From positions 1 to 64,000 of the forward strand of contig JABWBJ010000001.1 in NCBI GenBank assembly GCA_013360595.1: a DNA stretch of 64,000 nucleotides, read 5' to 3'. Positions 1-10,507 of the stretch are shown here, in pieces. A program made the position numbers and the translations under genes. The first letter of the stretch is position 1, and every line of letters begins with the position of its first letter. Under the pieces are notes generated by a model. That model was not told where the DNA came from. It worked only from the letters and a program-made list of their open reading frames with translations, and ran no database searches. The stretch comes from Gemmatimonadaceae bacterium. Its GTDB lineage: Bacteria > Gemmatimonadota > Gemmatimonadetes > Gemmatimonadales > Gemmatimonadaceae.

Positions 1-372
1 CGAACCCGGGAACGGCAGCGTCACCGAGAACCCGTCGCCGGCCCGCCGCGGGATCACGTGCACGTGATGGTGGAAGACGTCCTGTCCCGCCGCCGCCCCG
101 CTGCTCACGATCACGTTCAGCCCGTCCGCCCCGGCCAGCCGCTGGACGATCGGCGCCAGCCGCAGGGCCACGTCGAACAGGTGCCGGGCCAGCTCCGGCG
201 GCACGTCGCGCAGGGAGTCGAAATGCTCCCGCGGCACCACCAGCACGTGCCCCGCGTTCACCGGTTGCACGTCCATGAAGGCCAGCGCCTGCGCGTCCTC
301 GTAGCAGATCGAGACTTCGCCGCCACCATGGATCAGCTCACAGAAGATGCACGGCCGGTGGGATTCGCGCAT
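1..372 (-). CDS. HIT-family hydrolase, C-terminus cut by window edge
   Basis: Small histidine-triad protein, probably a nucleotide phosphoramidase or dinucleoside polyphosphate hydrolase acting in the cytoplasm. The ATG at 370-372 opens a frame that stays open to base 1 (124 codons visible). Residues 8-11 are CIFC, half of the zinc site common in bacterial HIT proteins. The triad HHHVHVI lies at residues 101-107 and fits the H-x-H-x-H-x-x rule. The middle contains the family sequence FMDVQPVNAGHVLVVPREH in slightly shortened form (residues 32-50). The gene diverges from the E1 gene at 626, so the 253-bp gap should hold both promoters. Family assignment is firm; the substrate is not known. Confidence 0.9.
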   Translation of the reverse strand, partial: MRESHRPCIFCELIHGGGEVSICYEDAQALAFMDVQPVNAGHVLVVPREHFDSLRDVPPELARHLFDVALRLAPIVQRLAGADGLNVIVSSGAAAGQDVFHHHVHVIPRRAGDGFSVTLPFPGS

Positions 373-625
373 ACGAACTCCGGTGCAGATGGCTGACTGC
401 CGATGGGACCGACGCTGGTCGTCGGACGAAGCACCACGTCGTACCGCATAAGCGGTGCCGCCGGTTCCGGGCGGAGCGGGCGTGACCGCGCCGGGAACCG
501 CCGATCCCGACCGTGCCGGAAAGTAACGGCGGCGCGACAGGTCCGTTGCGCGGACGCCGCGGGGGCGGCCGGCATGCCCGTCGCCGGCGTCCTCGACCGT
601 TGACCCGCCCCGCTATCTTTCGCCC

Positions 626-2737
<2,112 letters not shown>

Positions 2738-2759
2738 CGGGGTCCCCGGGGACACCCCG
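2738..2759 (+). terminator. Possible weak terminator after E1
   Basis: CGGGGT and ACCCCG form a 6-bp stem around a GC-rich 10-nt loop directly after the E1 stop codon. There is no T-run, so this is weak evidence. Confidence 0.3.
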
Positions 2760-3026
2760 TCCGGCGCCTTGACCGTGCCGGTACCGGCTCACCGCCGGAT
2801 GGTGACGGTGCCGCACCCTGCTTCAGGTCGCGCGACGTCGCCACACGGCGCCGCACGTCACGTCGCGCGCCGGCCTGGACCGTGTCCGAGGGCGCATCTG
2901 CTTCACACTGTTGGACTTGGAACGTCGTGGTGGTGGCGGTGTCGAGGGCCCGCGACATGTGGCCTGTCCCTTGCATCCACGAGGGTCGCGGCCAGCGACG
3001 GCCGGCCATGATCCGGGAGCTCATTC

Positions 3027-3197
3027 ATGATGGCCATCACGCACGATGAGGTCCGACGCCATCCACGCTGGAAGGCGGAGATGCAGACCCCGCTTCACTC
3101 GCCACGCAGCCAGCGGGTCAGTGGGGCTGGGCTGATTGCGCTCGTGGCGCTGCTGATCGTGTCGGTCGCGGCGGCCGTCCTCGCGGTTCGCGGATAG
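3027..3197 (+). CDS. Small single-pass membrane peptide (56 aa)
   Basis: This short reading frame starts with a double ATG (3027 and 3030), preceded by GGGAG about 8 nt upstream. It encodes 56 residues: a charged, His/Arg-rich N-terminal half (ITHDEVRRHPRWKAEM) and one hydrophobic C-terminal segment from about residue 33 to 54, ending VRG. The topology looks like a small inner-membrane peptide with a cytoplasmic N-terminus. A strong terminator hairpin follows 24 bp later, which supports a real transcription unit. I do not recognise a family and cannot assign a function. Confidence 0.55.
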   Translation: MMAITHDEVRRHPRWKAEMQTPLHSPRSQRVSGAGLIALVALLIVSVAAAVLAVRG

Positions 3198-3220
3198 CGA
3201 GTCCGGGCGTTCGGGCAAGA

Positions 3221-3252
3221 AGGCGCCGCCGGTCAGTTGACCGGCGGCGCCT
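3221..3252 (+). terminator. Strong intrinsic terminator hairpin
   Basis: Perfect inverted repeat: AGGCGCCGCCGGTCA, two bases, then TGACCGGCGGCGCCT. It forms a long GC-rich stem (about 14 bp with a 4-nt loop) followed by CGTGTTTC. It sits just after the small membrane peptide and before the next gene. The tail is only modestly T-rich. Confidence 0.75.
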
Positions 3253-3583
3253 CGTGTTTCCGGCCAGGTGTTCGTTCGCGGGAGTTCTTGGAGCGGCTGG
3301 TCGGTCATCGACCGGTGGCGGCGGCCGTCGCTTCGTCACTGCCGCCCTGAAACCCGGCGTCGAAGAACGTGACGCTCCGCCGAGTCCCTGTATTGACACT
3401 CCGGTTTCGAGGCCTTAGTCGTCGAACCGCACCCGTTGTCTGCGGGAAGGTGATTGAGGGCGGTCACCGACGCGCCCGGTCGGACGGCAGGAATCGATAC
3501 CAGGGCCGTATTCAATGATCCGAAGCAGCAGTCCTGCAGCAACAGGTACTGAGTACCGAGCTTCGTTTGTGCAGAACGAGGGA

Positions 3584-4717
3584 ATGGTACTCTTTGCCTT
3601 ACGCGGAGTTCGGGCAGGCGGGCTCGGCCTGCTCGCTGGGCTGCTCCTGGCGTGCTCGAAAGAACCTCCGACGCAGTCTCTGATCGACGCGTCCGGGCAG
3701 GCGACCTGGGTTGTGCCGTACACAGGGAAGGGTCGGGTCGTTGCGGCCGGCGATCTGGTCTTCTTCCCGGGCGACTTCCACGACGTCATCGCCGTAAGAA
3801 AGAACACTGGCGTCGTCGCGTGGCGCAGCCGGACGGCAATCCAGTCGCCCAACACGATTGGTTGGGGAGTAGCAGTCGCTGGCGATGTCGTAGTCTTGCC
3901 GGACGCCTATCTCCACGCCTTCGACCGCTCGACAGGGGCACTCCGGTGGACGTTCACAGGCGATGAAGGCGGCCTTCCGGCGCAGGCCGTTCCGGTCGGG
4001 AACAGCCAGCTCGTCTTCTCGGGATCCGGGAATGGCCTGGTTTACGGAATCCGTGCCGCCGATGGGGTTGAAGTGTGGCGTGCCGCGCCACCGTGGAACG
4101 ACGGGTACCTTGCGATGGACCCGACGCTGGCAGGCGACACGCTGTTTGTCGGTTACGCTGGATACCCGGGCTTGCGTGGAGGCATCGCAGCATTCCACGC
4201 CAGCACAGGCGCACTCATCTGGGCAAGGGACTTTACGCCGCTGGTTGGTCCCGGACAGGCGGCGCGGTGCCTCGGGAACGTCGTTGTCGATTCGGCGACC
4301 GTTTACGCGTCCACACAGATCGGCGATGTGATTGCGCTGGACAGGAATACCGGCCAAATCCGTTGGCAACGCCGGCCAACCGGCGGTGGACCGGCCAACA
4401 CCCGACAGCTCGCCATAGTCCGGCGTGTTCTCGTGGCCGCGACTCTGGAAGGACAGTGGCACGGGTTGGACGCGGCCACAGGCAACCTTCTTTGGTCCAC
4501 GGACGGGCAACTCGGCTCCATCATGAACCCCCTTGCTGCACATGACGGGCTGGTATACGCGGCGAGTGGCGTACTTGCCACTATCGACCCAGCGGACGGG
4601 TCAACGCGAATTCTCCTGAGGGGTAATGGCGCGAGCCTGAACCTGTTTGGAACGCCCGCCATCGACGACGAGCGGGTATACATCGGCGGGCAGAGTCTCT
4701 GGGCCGTGCGAAAGTAG
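3584..4717 (+). CDS. PQQ-repeat beta-propeller lipoprotein
   Basis: Exported lipoprotein of 377 residues with a signal peptide and lipobox ending GLLLAC, so the mature protein is anchored through Cys. The rest is made of PQQ-like/BamB-like blades, recognisable by repeated endings such as GVVAWRSRT, GALRWTFTG, GVEVWRAAP, GALIWARDF, GQIRWQRRP and GNLLWSTDG. Such propellers usually act as scaffolds or as quinoprotein-like domains. No PQQ-binding catalytic signature is evident, so a scaffold or binding role is more likely. The ATG at 3584 was chosen because it places the signal peptide directly at the N-terminus; an upstream ATG at 3515 would add 23 untypical residues. It stands alone between decayed sequence and the terminator at 3221. 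Confidence 0.75.
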   Translation: MVLFALRGVRAGGLGLLAGLLLACSKEPPTQSLIDASGQATWVVPYTGKGRVVAAGDLVFFPGDFHDVIAVRKNTGVVAWRSRTAIQSPNTIGWGVAVAGDVVVLPDAYLHAFDRSTGALRWTFTGDEGGLPAQAVPVGNSQLVFSGSGNGLVYGIRAADGVEVWRAAPPWNDGYLAMDPTLAGDTLFVGYAGYPGLRGGIAAFHASTGALIWARDFTPLVGPGQAARCLGNVVVDSATVYASTQIGDVIALDRNTGQIRWQRRPTGGGPANTRQLAIVRRVLVAATLEGQWHGLDAATGNLLWSTDGQLGSIMNPLAAHDGLVYAASGVLATIDPADGSTRILLRGNGASLNLFGTPAIDDERVYIGGQSLWAVRK

Positions 4718-4795
4718 GCGCCGAGACCGGTACGCCCTCCCGTTCTCGCGCTCTCCGGACCGTTGCCACAGGCAGCCGCCTCAGGTGATCAAGCC

Positions 4796-4938
4796 GCGAG
4801 AGCTGCGACCTTACTTGTTCATGATCGACATCATGTCGGTGACCTTGTAGCCGGCGGGGATCTCGAAGACCGACGCCTCGATGGGGCCCTGCCTGAACTC
4901 CTTCACCTCGGTGGTCGTGGTGCTGGTGTTCTTCCGCC
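4796..4938. repeat. Direct repeat copy A (3' end of DUF4412 gene)
   Basis: A 143-bp segment matching 7614-7756 in the same orientation with two mismatches counted by eye. Read on the minus strand it encodes the last part of a DUF4412 protein (VKEFRQGPIEASVFEIPAGY, then a short tail and stop). Here it is joined to an IS5-type transposase remnant instead of its own gene. Confidence 0.9.
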
Positions 4939-5268
4939 CGCCGCCGGATCGTCCGGGTCCCGCTTCTCGGGATCGCGCGGGAAGCTCTTCTGCCCCGCCC
5001 ACGCCTGGACCAACGTCCCATCCACGGTAAAGTGCTCGCTCGACAGCAAGTCGGCGTGGCGGGCCTCGGCCACCACGGCCCCGAAAAAGCCCTCGGCCAC
5101 GTCGCCGATCAACAGCCGCTGCCGGTTCTTCGTGAACACCGTCACATCCCAGACCGGATCGTCGACCCCGAGCCCCACGAACCACCGGAACAGCAGATTG
5201 TACTCGAGCTGCTCCATGAGCTGGCGCTCGCTCCGAATCGTGTACATGCTCCGAAGAGGCCGTGCCAC
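4939..5268 (-). pseudogene. IS5-type transposase remnant
   Basis: Minus-strand translation gives typical IS5/DUF772 N-terminal transposase sequence: YTIRSERQLMEQLEYNLLFR, FVGLGVDDPVWDVTVFTKNR and HFTVDGTLVQAWAGQKSF. About 100 residues of the family are present. The extreme N-terminus and the whole catalytic C-terminal half are missing, and the frame then runs into repeat copy A. No inverted terminal repeats could be identified. It is a dead fragment and shows that the locus has been hit by transposition. Confidence 0.8.
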
Positions 5269-5461
5269 GTTAGGCTTCCGCGCTCATTCCCGCAACCCGA
5301 TCTTCTCCACACTGTTTCCGCAGCCTGTGAGAGAAGAACAGCAAAGGAATTCAGAGAACCCACGACGAGCACAAACGGCTGAGTCCGCTTGCCAAGGATG
5401 GCCCTTGCTGGCGACTTCTCTTTTCTCGTATCGTTGACCACCTTCTTCAGGCAGGCCGACA

Positions 5462-5715
5462 ATGCTGCGGCGAAGGCGTATTCTCCTCGTTGGCGGTACC
5501 GCAACGATCGACGCTATCGGGGTGCGGCCGGCTCCTGCGGTCGCGGGCACGCCCAGTTGCGACCCCTGGTTCCCCCTGGGTGGGTCTTTCAGTTCACGGG
5601 CGGAGACATGGTCGGCTGCTACCGCTGGGGCCTGGAATACGGGACGTTCGACTGCTTTTCGAACACCCCGGCTGGAAGTGGGTGCGACGCCGACGGATGC
5701 TTCATTGGGTCTTGA
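5462..5715 (+). pseudogene. Decayed small Cys-containing secreted protein (tentative)
   Basis: One frame begins MLRRRRILLVGG and continues through a signal-peptide-like stretch to PSCDPW. Another frame downstream reads MVGCYRWGLEYGTFDCFSN, then GSGCDADGCFIGS and a stop at 5715. The two frames together resemble a small exported cysteine-containing protein interrupted by a frameshift. They sit 15 bp before the DsbA-like pseudogene, which would be a natural partner for a cysteine-rich substrate. No family is recognised; this reading is uncertain. Confidence 0.3.
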
Positions 5716-5730
5716 GGCGGCGAGTCAATC

Positions 5731-6361
5731 ATGTCGCGAAGGTGGGTCAGCTGGACTGTTGATGCGCTGTTGGTGGTAGCGATGCTCGGCGTGATCGCCT
5801 ATGTCGCGCGACAGCAGGTCCCCGGCGGTACACTTCGCCTGCCAGGGTCGGACTGGCGCGCCCTTGTTTCTGGCGGGGTGGACGTCGGCGCGAACAGCGG
5901 CAAGGTAGTGGTGGTTGAATTCGTCGATTCCAATGCCCGGTGTGCGCGAGGATGGAGCCGGTGACGGCTCAGCTGGATCAGAGATTCCCGAACTAGATCC
6001 GGCGTGTGATCCGCCACCTTCCCATCGAGACGATTCATCCGCAAGCCATGGCGTCCGCAACAGCCGTGGAGTGTGCGCGTGCGCAGGGAGCGGCACGGAA
6101 GATGCACGACCTCCTGTTCGCAGTTCAGGCATCCATGACGTCGCTTTCGTTCGATGCGCTGGGCCGTGTGGTTGGCGTTTCCGATCCAGGGCATTCTCGG
6201 CTTGCGTGAAGGGGCCGACACCTGACCGGATCAGGCGAGACATGGACCTGGCGAGCTCGATCGGCGGCTCCGGAACACCAACGGTCATTGTCGATGGCCT
6301 GTTGTTGACTTCGTTCAGTCCGGCGCTCCTGCTTTCGCTTGTGAAGTCGCGATTAGACTGA
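5731..6361 (+). pseudogene. DsbA-like thiol:disulfide oxidoreductase pseudogene
   Basis: Three pieces together make a recognisable exported thioredoxin-fold oxidoreductase. Frame one (from 5731) gives an N-terminal membrane anchor (VDALLVVAMLGVIAYVA) up to VVVEFVDSN. After a frameshift near 5931, frame two gives the active site CPVC (5934-5945) and ARMEPVTAQLDQRFPN. It then has an in-frame TAG at 5994, followed by VIRHLPIETIHPQAMASATA and more. A second frameshift near 6195 leads to frame three with SSIGGSGTPTVIVDGLLL, including the cis-Pro loop GTPT. Two frameshifts plus one stop make this a pseudogene rather than a single sequencing error. The ancestral protein would have oxidised or isomerised disulfides in the periplasm. 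Confidence 0.8.
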
Positions 6362-6385
6362 AATCGCCCCACGCCGGGTTCTCCG

Positions 6386-7171
6386 ATGAGATGGTGCGCT
6401 CTGCTGCTACTGCCAGCCCTGCGGTTGACTGTCGCCGGTGCTCAGATCCCGGCGACGGTTCGGATTGCCGGGATTGTGACCGATACCGCCGGGCGGGCGA
6501 TTCAGTTCGCGAACGTGACGGCGCTGCCTGGCGGTCGCAGGATCATCGCTGGCGCCGACGGCCGGTTCGACCTGCTCGTCGACCCCTCCGTGCGGGAAAT
6601 CGAAATCCGCCGGATCGGGTTCGAGCCCAGGATCGTTAGGGCTGACGCGTGGCCCGACAGTGTGCTGAGGATCTCGTTGGCCGCCCTCCCCGCGCAGCTC
6701 GCCAGGGTGCGTGTCGAGGCGGCGCAGCGCATCCAATCGCTCGTCACCCGCGGCTTCTATGAGCGCAAGGACCAGCTCGAGGATGGGATCAATCACGGCT
6801 TCATGGTCACCCCCGAGGAGATCGAGCAACGCAAGGGTGCGCGAGTGACCGACTTCCTGTTCGGCCACCACGCGATCAAGGTCGTGATGTTCCAGCCACC
6901 TTGGCCCTACGACAAGGTTCGCCCGGGTCTGCAACCTCAAGGGCTCAACGGGTGCCGGATGGAGATCTATGTCGACGGCCATCGCTTCTATCGCTCGCGG
7001 TGGCCGCCTGACCCTCGCATTGATCGCTTCTTGGGCGACGAGTACATCAATGACCAGATTGCGACCAGTAATATCGCCGCGATCGAAGTGTACCCGAGGG
7101 GCGTGGGGGCACCACCAAAGTACCAGCCTCTGAACGGAACCTGCGGGGTCATATTGATCTGGACGAAGTAG
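6386..7171 (+). CDS. Carboxypeptidase-regulatory/TonB-plug-like secreted protein
   Basis: A 261-residue exported protein with a signal peptide (ALLLLPALRLTVAGAQ). A carboxypeptidase-regulatory-like beta-sandwich follows (about 25-110: RIAGIVTDTAGRAIQFANVT, GRFDLLV, IRRIGFEPR). The C-terminal part resembles a TonB plug domain (about 140-261: VTPEEIEQRKGARVTDFLF, MEIYVDGHRF, IAAIEVYPRG). This two-domain layout without a barrel is common in Gemmatimonadota and supports the taxonomic guess. It may act at the cell surface with a TonB-dependent receptor; no substrate can be named. It starts 25 bp after the DsbA-like pseudogene. Confidence 0.75.
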   Translation: MRWCALLLLPALRLTVAGAQIPATVRIAGIVTDTAGRAIQFANVTALPGGRRIIAGADGRFDLLVDPSVREIEIRRIGFEPRIVRADAWPDSVLRISLAALPAQLARVRVEAAQRIQSLVTRGFYERKDQLEDGINHGFMVTPEEIEQRKGARVTDFLFGHHAIKVVMFQPPWPYDKVRPGLQPQGLNGCRMEIYVDGHRFYRSRWPPDPRIDRFLGDEYINDQIATSNIAAIEVYPRGVGAPPKYQPLNGTCGVILIWTK

Positions 7172-7232
7172 TCGGGCCGGCGCTCATCCCAGCCGAATCG
7201 CAACGGCTTGCGCACGGTGGCGCAACGACCGC

Positions 7233-7562
7233 ATGTCTCGTGCCCTTGTATCGCGTGCCAAGGCGAGTGGAGGCAACACCCCTGGTGCGCACGGCGCGGT
7301 GAGTGATCTGCCGGGGCAGCACGCCGCGGTCGCCGGCGCCCGCAAGCGGCTCTGCTCCATGCGGGAGCGGATTCTGGATCTCGTCCCCGCGGGCGAGGGC
7401 TACCTCACCGCACTGATTCATCAGCGGCCGCACACGAGGAAAGGGGATGTCGAGCGGCTCTTCGCCCTCCAGGAAGAACTGGGCGAGGAGCGCTTCCGCC
7501 TCGTGCTGCAGCGAAAGCAGGTGTGCCGAAGCCAGTACTCCCCAATCGGCATCTGCACTCTT
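7233..7562 (+). pseudogene. IS21-type transposase (IstA) C-terminal remnant
   Basis: Plus-strand translation contains LPGQHAAVAGARKRLCSMRE, ILDLVPAGEGYLTALIHQRP and RKGDVERLFALQEELGEERF. This resembles the helical C-terminal end of IS21-family IstA transposases. The catalytic part and any IstB partner are absent. The fragment ends where repeat copy B begins. The match is from memory of the family pattern, so the exact IS family is uncertain. Confidence 0.5.
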
Positions 7563-8388
7563 GGGCGCATTCCCGGAGAGCGGCCTCAGGCGGCTGTGCC
7601 CCGGGATGAAGCAGCGAGAGCTGCGACCTTACTTGTTCATCATCGACATCATGTCGTTGACCTTGTAGCCGGCGGGGATCTCGAAGACCGACGCCTCGAT
7701 GGGGCCCTGCCTGAACTCCTTCACCTCGGTGGTCGTGGTGCTGGTGTTCTTCCGCCAGCAGCGCCTTCATGCCGTCGCCGCCGAAGCCGGCGCCGGTCAG
7801 GCTCTGGGCGAAGTTCTTCGCGAAGGCCTCGAAGGCCTTCTGCTCGGGGGCCGGAACGTCGGCCACCCACAGCTCGGTGGTGTTGTCGATCGTTTGCGAC
7901 CGCTTGATGGGGCCGACGGACATCTTCAACCCGTACGCCTGCTTCATGGTGTACTTGCGGGTCCTGTAGCCGAGCAGATCCTCGCCGGCGCCGTCGTCAG
8001 AGACCGAGACCACGACGTCGCTGACCTCCATCTTCATCATGCCGGCGGCTCCGATCGCGCCGAGCATGGACGCCATGCCGCCCACGGGGAGGATGGTGAC
8101 GGTCTTCTCGCGGGGCGAGACCATCTTCAGGATCGCCGAGTCCGCGTTGAGCAGCATGTAGCCATCGCGCGGCATGCCCTGGGGCGCCTTCACCCAGTCG
8201 ACGCGGACGTTCGCTCCGGCGAGGCGCACCTGCATGGTCGTTTCGCCAACGCTGCGATCGGTGGACTTCGTGGTCGAGGTGAACGACCAGCCGTCGACGA
8301 CCGGGCGGGCGGCGGGCGAGGCAGCAAGTCCGGCGACGAGCAGCGCCGGGATGGCGGCGAGGCGATAGCCTGGGTGAGACAGAGTCAT
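7405..8388 (-). CDS. DUF4412 exported protein with shifted 3' end
   Basis: Periplasmic DUF4412-type protein of unknown function: signal peptide (IPALLVAGLAASPAARP) and a beta-rich body up to about residue 213. The conserved C-terminal sequence EFRQGPIEASVFEIPAGY is still encoded but in another frame, starting near 7755, with its natural stop (TAA) at 7629-7631. In the open frame the protein instead runs into an artificial tail (HQHHDHRGEGVQ and beyond) to 7405, crossing the IS21 remnant. A single extra base near GGCGGAAGAAC would explain this. Either the gene has a natural +1 slip or loss, or the sequence has an error. Copy A of the same 3' end at 4796-4938 carries the normal frame. Confidence 0.7.
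   Translation of the reverse strand: MTLSHPGYRLAAIPALLVAGLAASPAARPVVDGWSFTSTTKSTDRSVGETTMQVRLAGANVRVDWVKAPQGMPRDGYMLLNADSAILKMVSPREKTVTILPVGGMASMLGAIGAAGMMKMEVSDVVVSVSDDGAGEDLLGYRTRKYTMKQAYGLKMSVGPIKRSQTIDNTTELWVADVPAPEQKAFEAFAKNFAQSLTGAGFGGDGMKALLAEEHQHHDHRGEGVQAGPHRGVGLRDPRRLQGQRHDVDDEQVRSQLSLLHPGAQPPEAALRECAQECRCRLGSTGFGTPAFAAARGGSAPRPVLPGGRRAARHPLSSCAAADESVR
7614..7756. repeat. Direct repeat copy B (in place in DUF4412 gene)
   Basis: The second 143-bp copy, at its native position as the 3' end of the DUF4412 gene. Differences from copy A are at the GATGAACAAG and TCAACGAC positions near the stop codon (one base each). The copies are 2818 bp apart in direct orientation. Confidence 0.9.
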
Positions 8389-8502
8389 GAGTTCGATCCT
8401 CCGAATGTGGCGGAATCCAGCCGCTGGAAGCTACGACATCCCGTCAGCCCCGACCACACCCCCGAATCCCGGACGAGGATGGCGGGCTCCTCTCCGGTTC
8501 GC

Positions 8503-10179
8503 CTATTGCCGCTCAAAGACGGTCCGGCCGCCGACCACGGTCATGATGATGCGGGCGTCGCGAATGGCCTCGGGCGCGATGGCGGTGAGGTCGCGGTCAA
8601 TGAGCACGAGATCGGCCAGCATCCCTCGGCTGAGCCTGCCCTTCCGGTCTTCCTCGAAGGAGGCGAGGGCGGCCCCGCTGGTGTACGCCCGCAACGCTTC
8701 CTCGACCGTGATCTTCTGCTCCGGGACCCAGCCGCGGGGGTGGCGATCATCGAGCGTGCGCCGCGTGACGGCGGCGTAGATGCCCTCGAGCGGCGTGGGC
8801 GGGGCGACGAACCAGTCGCTGCCGAAGGCGAGCGTGGCCCCGCTGTCGAGCAGGGAGCGGAACGCGTAGGTGCCTTTCGCCCGTTCCGGTCCGATCACCT
8901 TGTCGGCCCAGCGGCCGTCGTCGATGGCGTGGTATGGCTGCATGCTCGCGATCACGCCCTGCGCGGCGAAGCGCGGGATGTCGGCCGGCGCGATGTGCTG
9001 CGCGTGCTCGATGCGGAAGCGCCGGTCGCGCGGCCCGTTCCCGGTCGCCACGCGCTGGTAGGTGTCGAGGAGCGCGCGGATGGCCCGGTCGCCGATCGCG
9101 TGGATCATCACGTGGAGCCCGGCCTGGTCCGCCCCCGACGTCCAGCGATAGAGGTCCTCGGGGGTATTCACGAACAGGCCGCGATCGTTCGGCGCGTCGG
9201 TGAACGGCTCCAGCATGGCCGCGGTGTGCGATCCCAGCGACCCGTCCACGAAGCCCTTGAGGCCGCCGATCCGGAGCCACTCGTCACCCCTGCCACGCGC
9301 CTGGACCGTGTCGCGCAGGCGCTCCCAGGTGGAGAGTGGAACCGCGGCGTAGATCCTGGTGCGAAGGCGTCCCGCGGCGCGCGCCCGTTCGAAGATCGCG
9401 ACGTCAGACCACGAGCCCATGTTGTGCACCGACGTCACGCCGTTCGACGCAACGTAGGTCATCGCGGTATCGAGGGCGCGGTCCTCGAGCGCCGCCGGCG
9501 GGTCTGGAACGACCCTCGCGACGAGGGACTGCGCGTTGTCCTTGAGGATCCCGGTCGGTTCGCCGCCGCCCGCGCGTACGATCGCGCCACCCGCCACTTC
9601 CCGCGTCGCACGGTTGACCCCGGCCAGCCTGAGCGCCAGCGAGTTGGCGAGCGCCATGTGGCCGTCGAGGCGGTTCACCCACACCGGATGCTCGGGGGTG
9701 ACCGAGTCGATCCAGGAGCGTTCGGGCAACGCGCCGCCCCACTGCTCATGGTCCCAGTCGCCGCCGGTGATCCAGGTGCCGGCCGGGACCGTGGCGGCGA
9801 ACTCCCGGATCCGGCGCGTGAACGCTTCGGGCGTGCGCGCGTCGCGGAGTTGCACCGACGACAGCCGGAATCCGCCGGTGACGAAATGGACGTGCGAATC
9901 GATGAAGCCCGGCGCCACCATGCCGCCCCGGGCGTCGATCACCCGCTCCGCGCCGAGCTTCCGGATCTCCGCCGAGGACCCGACCGCGAGGATGGTGTCG
10001 CCGCTGATGGCGACGGCATCGGCCCAGGGGCGGGTGGAGTCGCCGGTCCAGACGCGCGCGTTGACGATCGCGAGCGAGGGGGCCGGGGTCGCGTTCATGT
10101 CGCAGGCGGTGACGAGGGCGACACCGAGGGCAGCGGGCAGCGGGCAGCGGAGGGTGAACAGGCCGCGCGCGGGTCGCAT
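8503..10179 (-). CDS. Amidohydrolase lipoprotein (YtcJ-like)
   Basis: Metal-dependent hydrolase of the amidohydrolase superfamily, amidohydrolase_3/YtcJ type, 558 residues. The N-terminus looks like a lipoprotein signal (AALGVALVTAC), so it is probably tethered in the periplasm. Metal-binding motifs are visible: GFIDSHVHFVTGG near residue 95, HMIHAIGDRAIR near 350, RIEHAQHI near 390 and AFGSDWFV near 455. LAIVNARVWTGDSTRPWADA at the start is the typical small beta-domain. Substrates of this family are varied amides or imides and cannot be predicted here. It stands alone on the minus strand, 6 bp downstream of a short hypothetical gene. Confidence 0.85.
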   Translation of the reverse strand: MRPARGLFTLRCPLPAALGVALVTACDMNATPAPSLAIVNARVWTGDSTRPWADAVAISGDTILAVGSSAEIRKLGAERVIDARGGMVAPGFIDSHVHFVTGGFRLSSVQLRDARTPEAFTRRIREFAATVPAGTWITGGDWDHEQWGGALPERSWIDSVTPEHPVWVNRLDGHMALANSLALRLAGVNRATREVAGGAIVRAGGGEPTGILKDNAQSLVARVVPDPPAALEDRALDTAMTYVASNGVTSVHNMGSWSDVAIFERARAAGRLRTRIYAAVPLSTWERLRDTVQARGRGDEWLRIGGLKGFVDGSLGSHTAAMLEPFTDAPNDRGLFVNTPEDLYRWTSGADQAGLHVMIHAIGDRAIRALLDTYQRVATGNGPRDRRFRIEHAQHIAPADIPRFAAQGVIASMQPYHAIDDGRWADKVIGPERAKGTYAFRSLLDSGATLAFGSDWFVAPPTPLEGIYAAVTRRTLDDRHPRGWVPEQKITVEEALRAYTSGAALASFEEDRKGRLSRGMLADLVLIDRDLTAIAPEAIRDARIIMTVVGGRTVFERQ

Positions 10180-10185
10180 CCCGGG

Positions 10186-10368
10186 TTACCGGTTGCGCTC
10201 GATCGCATCCCTCACGTCGAGCAGGATCTCGAAGTAGAGCTGCTCGCGGCGGTAGGCGAAGTCGAGGGAGACCATCTGGGCGTCGTCGCCGGTGGCCTTG
10301 GCGCGTTCAAAGGCCTCACGGTACATCTCGTCCAGGTTGGCGAGGATCCGTTCGCGGGAGCGTGGCAT
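10186..10368 (-). CDS. Short helical hypothetical protein (60 aa)
   Basis: A 60-residue, highly charged helical protein (MPRSRERILANLDEMYREAF, then ERAKATGDDAQMVSLDFAYR). The ATG at 10368 is preceded by AGAGAGA at Shine-Dalgarno distance, whereas the longer option starting at 10509 has none. The longer form would also share its start codon bases with the divergent HNH gene. It lies 6 bp upstream of the amidohydrolase and may be co-transcribed with it. No known family recognised. Confidence 0.55.
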   Translation of the reverse strand: MPRSRERILANLDEMYREAFERAKATGDDAQMVSLDFAYRREQLYFEILLDVRDAIERNR

Positions 10369-10507
10369 GCGCGTTCTCTCTATGGCGCGAGGGGTGAGTC
10401 GCGGTAACTCTTCAGCGGGGTCCGGGCGCGGGTCGCGGTCGACCGCGTCGAGCAGGAACTTGCGCGCGGCCCCGAACACCAGGCGACGAGGGCTGAGGGG
10501 ACCTGTC

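Noticed and set aside
3393-3421. Possible promoter TTGACA with a 17-bp spacer before the lipoprotein gene
   Set aside because: The -10 hexamer TAGTCG is too far from consensus to support it.
7699-10407. A 902-residue plus-strand frame over the DUF4412 and amidohydrolase genes
   Set aside because: It has no domain and lies opposite two well-recognised proteins; an artefact of high GC.
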